In this document: positions 62,178 through 64,000 of the stretch, one piece after another
Layout of the letters: the number at the start of each line of letters is the position of its first letter
Position numbering within the stretch: position 1 is the first letter of the stretch
NCBI RefSeq assembly: GCF_010468565.1
Contig: NZ_WUEG01000001.1
Coordinates: 1-64,000 of the forward strand
Direction: 5' to 3'
DNA: 64,000 nucleotides
Source: Allomuricauda sp. TY007
GTDB taxonomy: Bacteria > Bacteroidota > Bacteroidia > Flavobacteriales > Flavobacteriaceae
Position numbers and translations under genes: made by a program
Notes under the pieces: generated by a model
Told to the model about the DNA's origin: nothing
The model's database searches: none
The model's input: the letters and a program-made list of their open reading frames with translations, nothing else

Positions 62178-63314
62178 TCAATCCATGTCCACCCAAACAT
62201 TTCCTTGTTTGTGTGAAGCTACGGTGTTCTCAATAAAATTAAGGCCTCTAACTCCATCCAACATGGTCGGGAACTCTCCGCTATTGTATTCTTCGCCGCG
62301 GATGGCCCTTGCCACGCCCAAATAAATATTGGCCATGGAATCAAAAATACCCTCGGGGTGTCCAGGAGGTAATTTGGTTCCATCCAAGGATAGGTCAGAA
62401 TTGTATTCATGTCCCGGTTTGTACACCTGCAATGGTTCTGGGTCGTTCAATTTGTAGAGGTAATTGGGGTTTTCCTGTTCCCATTTCAAGCCTCCCTTTT
62501 GACCATAAATGGCAATGGTGAGGTTGTTTTCCTCTCCTGTGGCCACTTGGCTTGCCCTAATGACCCCTTTTACGTTTTTGTCCATACGGATAAGGGCCGT
62601 ACCATCCATGTCCATCACATTGTCATCGTACATATAATTAAAATCGCACAGCAATGATTGTACCTGCAAGCCGGTCGTATACTCAATCATATTGAAAGCA
62701 TGCACCCCTATATCTCCCATACAAGAACTGATTCCCGCTTTTTTCGGGTCGAGCCTCCATACTGTTCCGCGTTTTTCCTTGTCATGGATGATAGGGTTCA
62801 TCCAACCTTGATAATATTGTGCATCAACTTTATGTACTTTTCCAATGACTCCTTCCTTGATCATCTCACGCATTTGACGCACCATCGGATACCCTGTATA
62901 GGTATGGGTAACGGCAAATACAGTTCCCGCCTTTTTTAGGGTTTCCTGAAGAATTTTGGCTTCTTCGTAGGTAGTGGTCATCGGTTTTTCACAGATAACG
63001 TGGAAACCATTGTCCAATAATTTTTTGGCCATTGGGTAATGTAGAAAGTTCGGCGTAAGAATGGAGCACACCTGAATTCTTTCGTCTTCGGGGAGCTTCA
63101 TCTCTTCTTCAACAAGCGTATCAAAATCTTTGTAGACGCGATTGGTAGGAATGTCAATTTCCTTGGCAAACGCTATACTATCTTCCAAATCTGGGTTGAA
63201 TACCGCCCCTACAATTTCATAATTGTCATTAATGAAAGAGGCTACTCTGTGTAAAACTCCGATAAGGGAATCCCCTCCTCCTCCAAGAATTCCAAGTCTA
63301 ATCTTTTTAGGCAT
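62178..63314 (-). CDS. Gfo/Idh/MocA family oxidoreductase
   Basis: A 378-residue NAD(P)-dependent sugar dehydrogenase. The Rossmann motif GILGGGGDS is at 8-16, the conserved CEKPMTTTYEEA at about 110, and the catalytic region has MGDIGVHAFNMIEY, with the His typical of the family. It probably oxidises a sugar at C3 in the same pathway as the DUF1080 and isomerase genes. It follows the MFS gene by 22 bases. Confidence 0.93.
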   Translation of the reverse strand: MPKKIRLGILGGGGDSLIGVLHRVASFINDNYEIVGAVFNPDLEDSIAFAKEIDIPTNRVYKDFDTLVEEEMKLPEDERIQVCSILTPNFLHYPMAKKLLDNGFHVICEKPMTTTYEEAKILQETLKKAGTVFAVTHTYTGYPMVRQMREMIKEGVIGKVHKVDAQYYQGWMNPIIHDKEKRGTVWRLDPKKAGISSCMGDIGVHAFNMIEYTTGLQVQSLLCDFNYMYDDNVMDMDGTALIRMDKNVKGVIRASQVATGEENNLTIAIYGQKGGLKWEQENPNYLYKLNDPEPLQVYKPGHEYNSDLSLDGTKLPPGHPEGIFDSMANIYLGVARAIRGEEYNSGEFPTMLDGVRGLNFIENTVASHKQGNVWVDMD

Positions 63315-63336
63315 TTTCTGTTATTTTATTTTATAA

Positions 63337-64000
63337 TTATACTACTTCTTCTGCGGTATGACCTTGTGGTACTCTTCGTTCTTCCAGTTTTTTTCTAAAA
63401 AGGAACAAAATGGAAAACAAAATCAATACTGCCAGCGGGAAAAACATCATTTTTCCCAAGGTTGCCTTTCCTGCGGCCAACTCTGCGACCTGGTCGGTCA
63501 ACCCCGACGCTACGGCTGTTTCCTTTGCGCTGTCCAACCATCCGCCGATTACAGGCTGCCAAATGGCCGTGGAGAACATTCCTGCACCTCCGACCAAGGA
63601 CATTCCCAATGCCCCTGTTTTTGGAAGGTATTCCGAGGTAAACCCGATCATGGTTGGCCAAAAATAACAAACTCCGAGGGCAAAAAGAATGGCAGCAAAA
63701 TAAATCATCGACCCTTCGGCAACGCTCATGCTGTAAACCGCCGCGGTGGTGACCAGAGCGGACATCACCAGCACTCCTATGGGGTTAAGCCTATGTACAA
63801 TGGGGCCTGCAAAGTACCGGCCTATGGCCATAATACCCGTTACCATGGCCAACACCAGCATTGGACTTGCTCCTGAATTGCCCAATATACGCTCCACCCA
63901 TTGTTGTGGTCCAAATTCGGATATCGCGGTGAGCGTCATACAGATCATTATAAAGATGAACAATGGGTCTGCCAGCCCTTTGATATTTTTTGTGGTATCG
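63337..64000 (-). CDS. MFS transporter, N-terminus beyond the window (partial)
   Basis: The C-terminal 220 residues of a major facilitator. Six hydrophobic segments are present and the frame stays open to the right edge of the window, so the start lies outside. The C-terminus is basic and acidic (RKKLEERRVPQGHTAEEVV). It is upstream of the Gfo/Idh/MocA gene and is likely the sugar importer of the cluster. Confidence 0.9.
   Translation of the reverse strand, partial: DTTKNIKGLADPLFIFIMICMTLTAISEFGPQQWVERILGNSGASPMLVLAMVTGIMAIGRYFAGPIVHRLNPIGVLVMSALVTTAAVYSMSVAEGSMIYFAAILFALGVCYFWPTMIGFTSEYLPKTGALGMSLVGGAGMFSTAIWQPVIGGWLDSAKETAVASGLTDQVAELAAGKATLGKMMFFPLAVLILFSILFLFRKKLEERRVPQGHTAEEVV

Overview
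The window looks like the chromosome of a marine-type member of the Flavobacteriaceae (Bacteroidota). The evidence is the -7 promoter boxes of the form TAnnTTTG, the CarboxypepD_reg-type TonB-dependent receptor, DUF3078, GH130 and DUF1080 genes, the CzcA-TolC fusion and a CrtY lycopene cyclase. Genus-level placement is not possible from sequence alone.

Bases 1-8930 form a visibly A+T-richer accessory block that ends at the 3' side of a tRNA-Asn gene (8928-9001, minus strand). It holds a small unknown operon, diverged intergenic repeats, a compact DprA-core/phosphoribosyltransferase gene pair flanked by two copies of a double-hairpin repeat, and an 1800-residue protein. That protein combines a UPF1-like SF1 helicase, a Vsr/MTES-like nuclease and a C-terminal domain resembling the RNA-polymerase-binding domain of GreA/GreB. 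This is the best candidate for a poorly described (probably defence) system. Just beyond the tRNA lie a partial copy of the tRNA 5' end split by a perfect 20-bp palindrome and an orphan double-glycine leader peptide.

From about 9.4 kb onward the content is mostly housekeeping. It contains rseP, an SCO1-like protein, feoAB with its small Cys-rich partner, DUF423 and DUF2141 genes, an SDR with two unknown genes, and a large secreted BNR/VPS10-type protein. A metal-homeostasis block (20.7-30.5 kb) follows: a His-rich secreted protein, a czcA-czcC fusion, czcB, a ZIP transporter with a DtxR/MntR regulator, and a divergent TonB receptor. Next come a MntA/HepT toxin-antitoxin pair, carotenoid and isoprenoid genes (crtY and a polyprenyl diphosphate synthase), an ECF sigma factor with a membrane partner, and a tetR-tolC-acrA-acrB efflux operon.

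The right part carries aspS, a divergent ClC protein, a cold-shock protein, tadA, dxs, DUF3078 and dgt. It also has a phosphate porin with a PiT-PhoU transporter, a LolA-like protein with GH130, and the operon yicC-gmk-nadD. A sugar-catabolic cluster (MFS transporter, Gfo/Idh/MocA oxidoreductase, TIM-barrel isomerase, two DUF1080 proteins) runs off the right edge. No rRNA, CRISPR array, transposase or integrase was seen.
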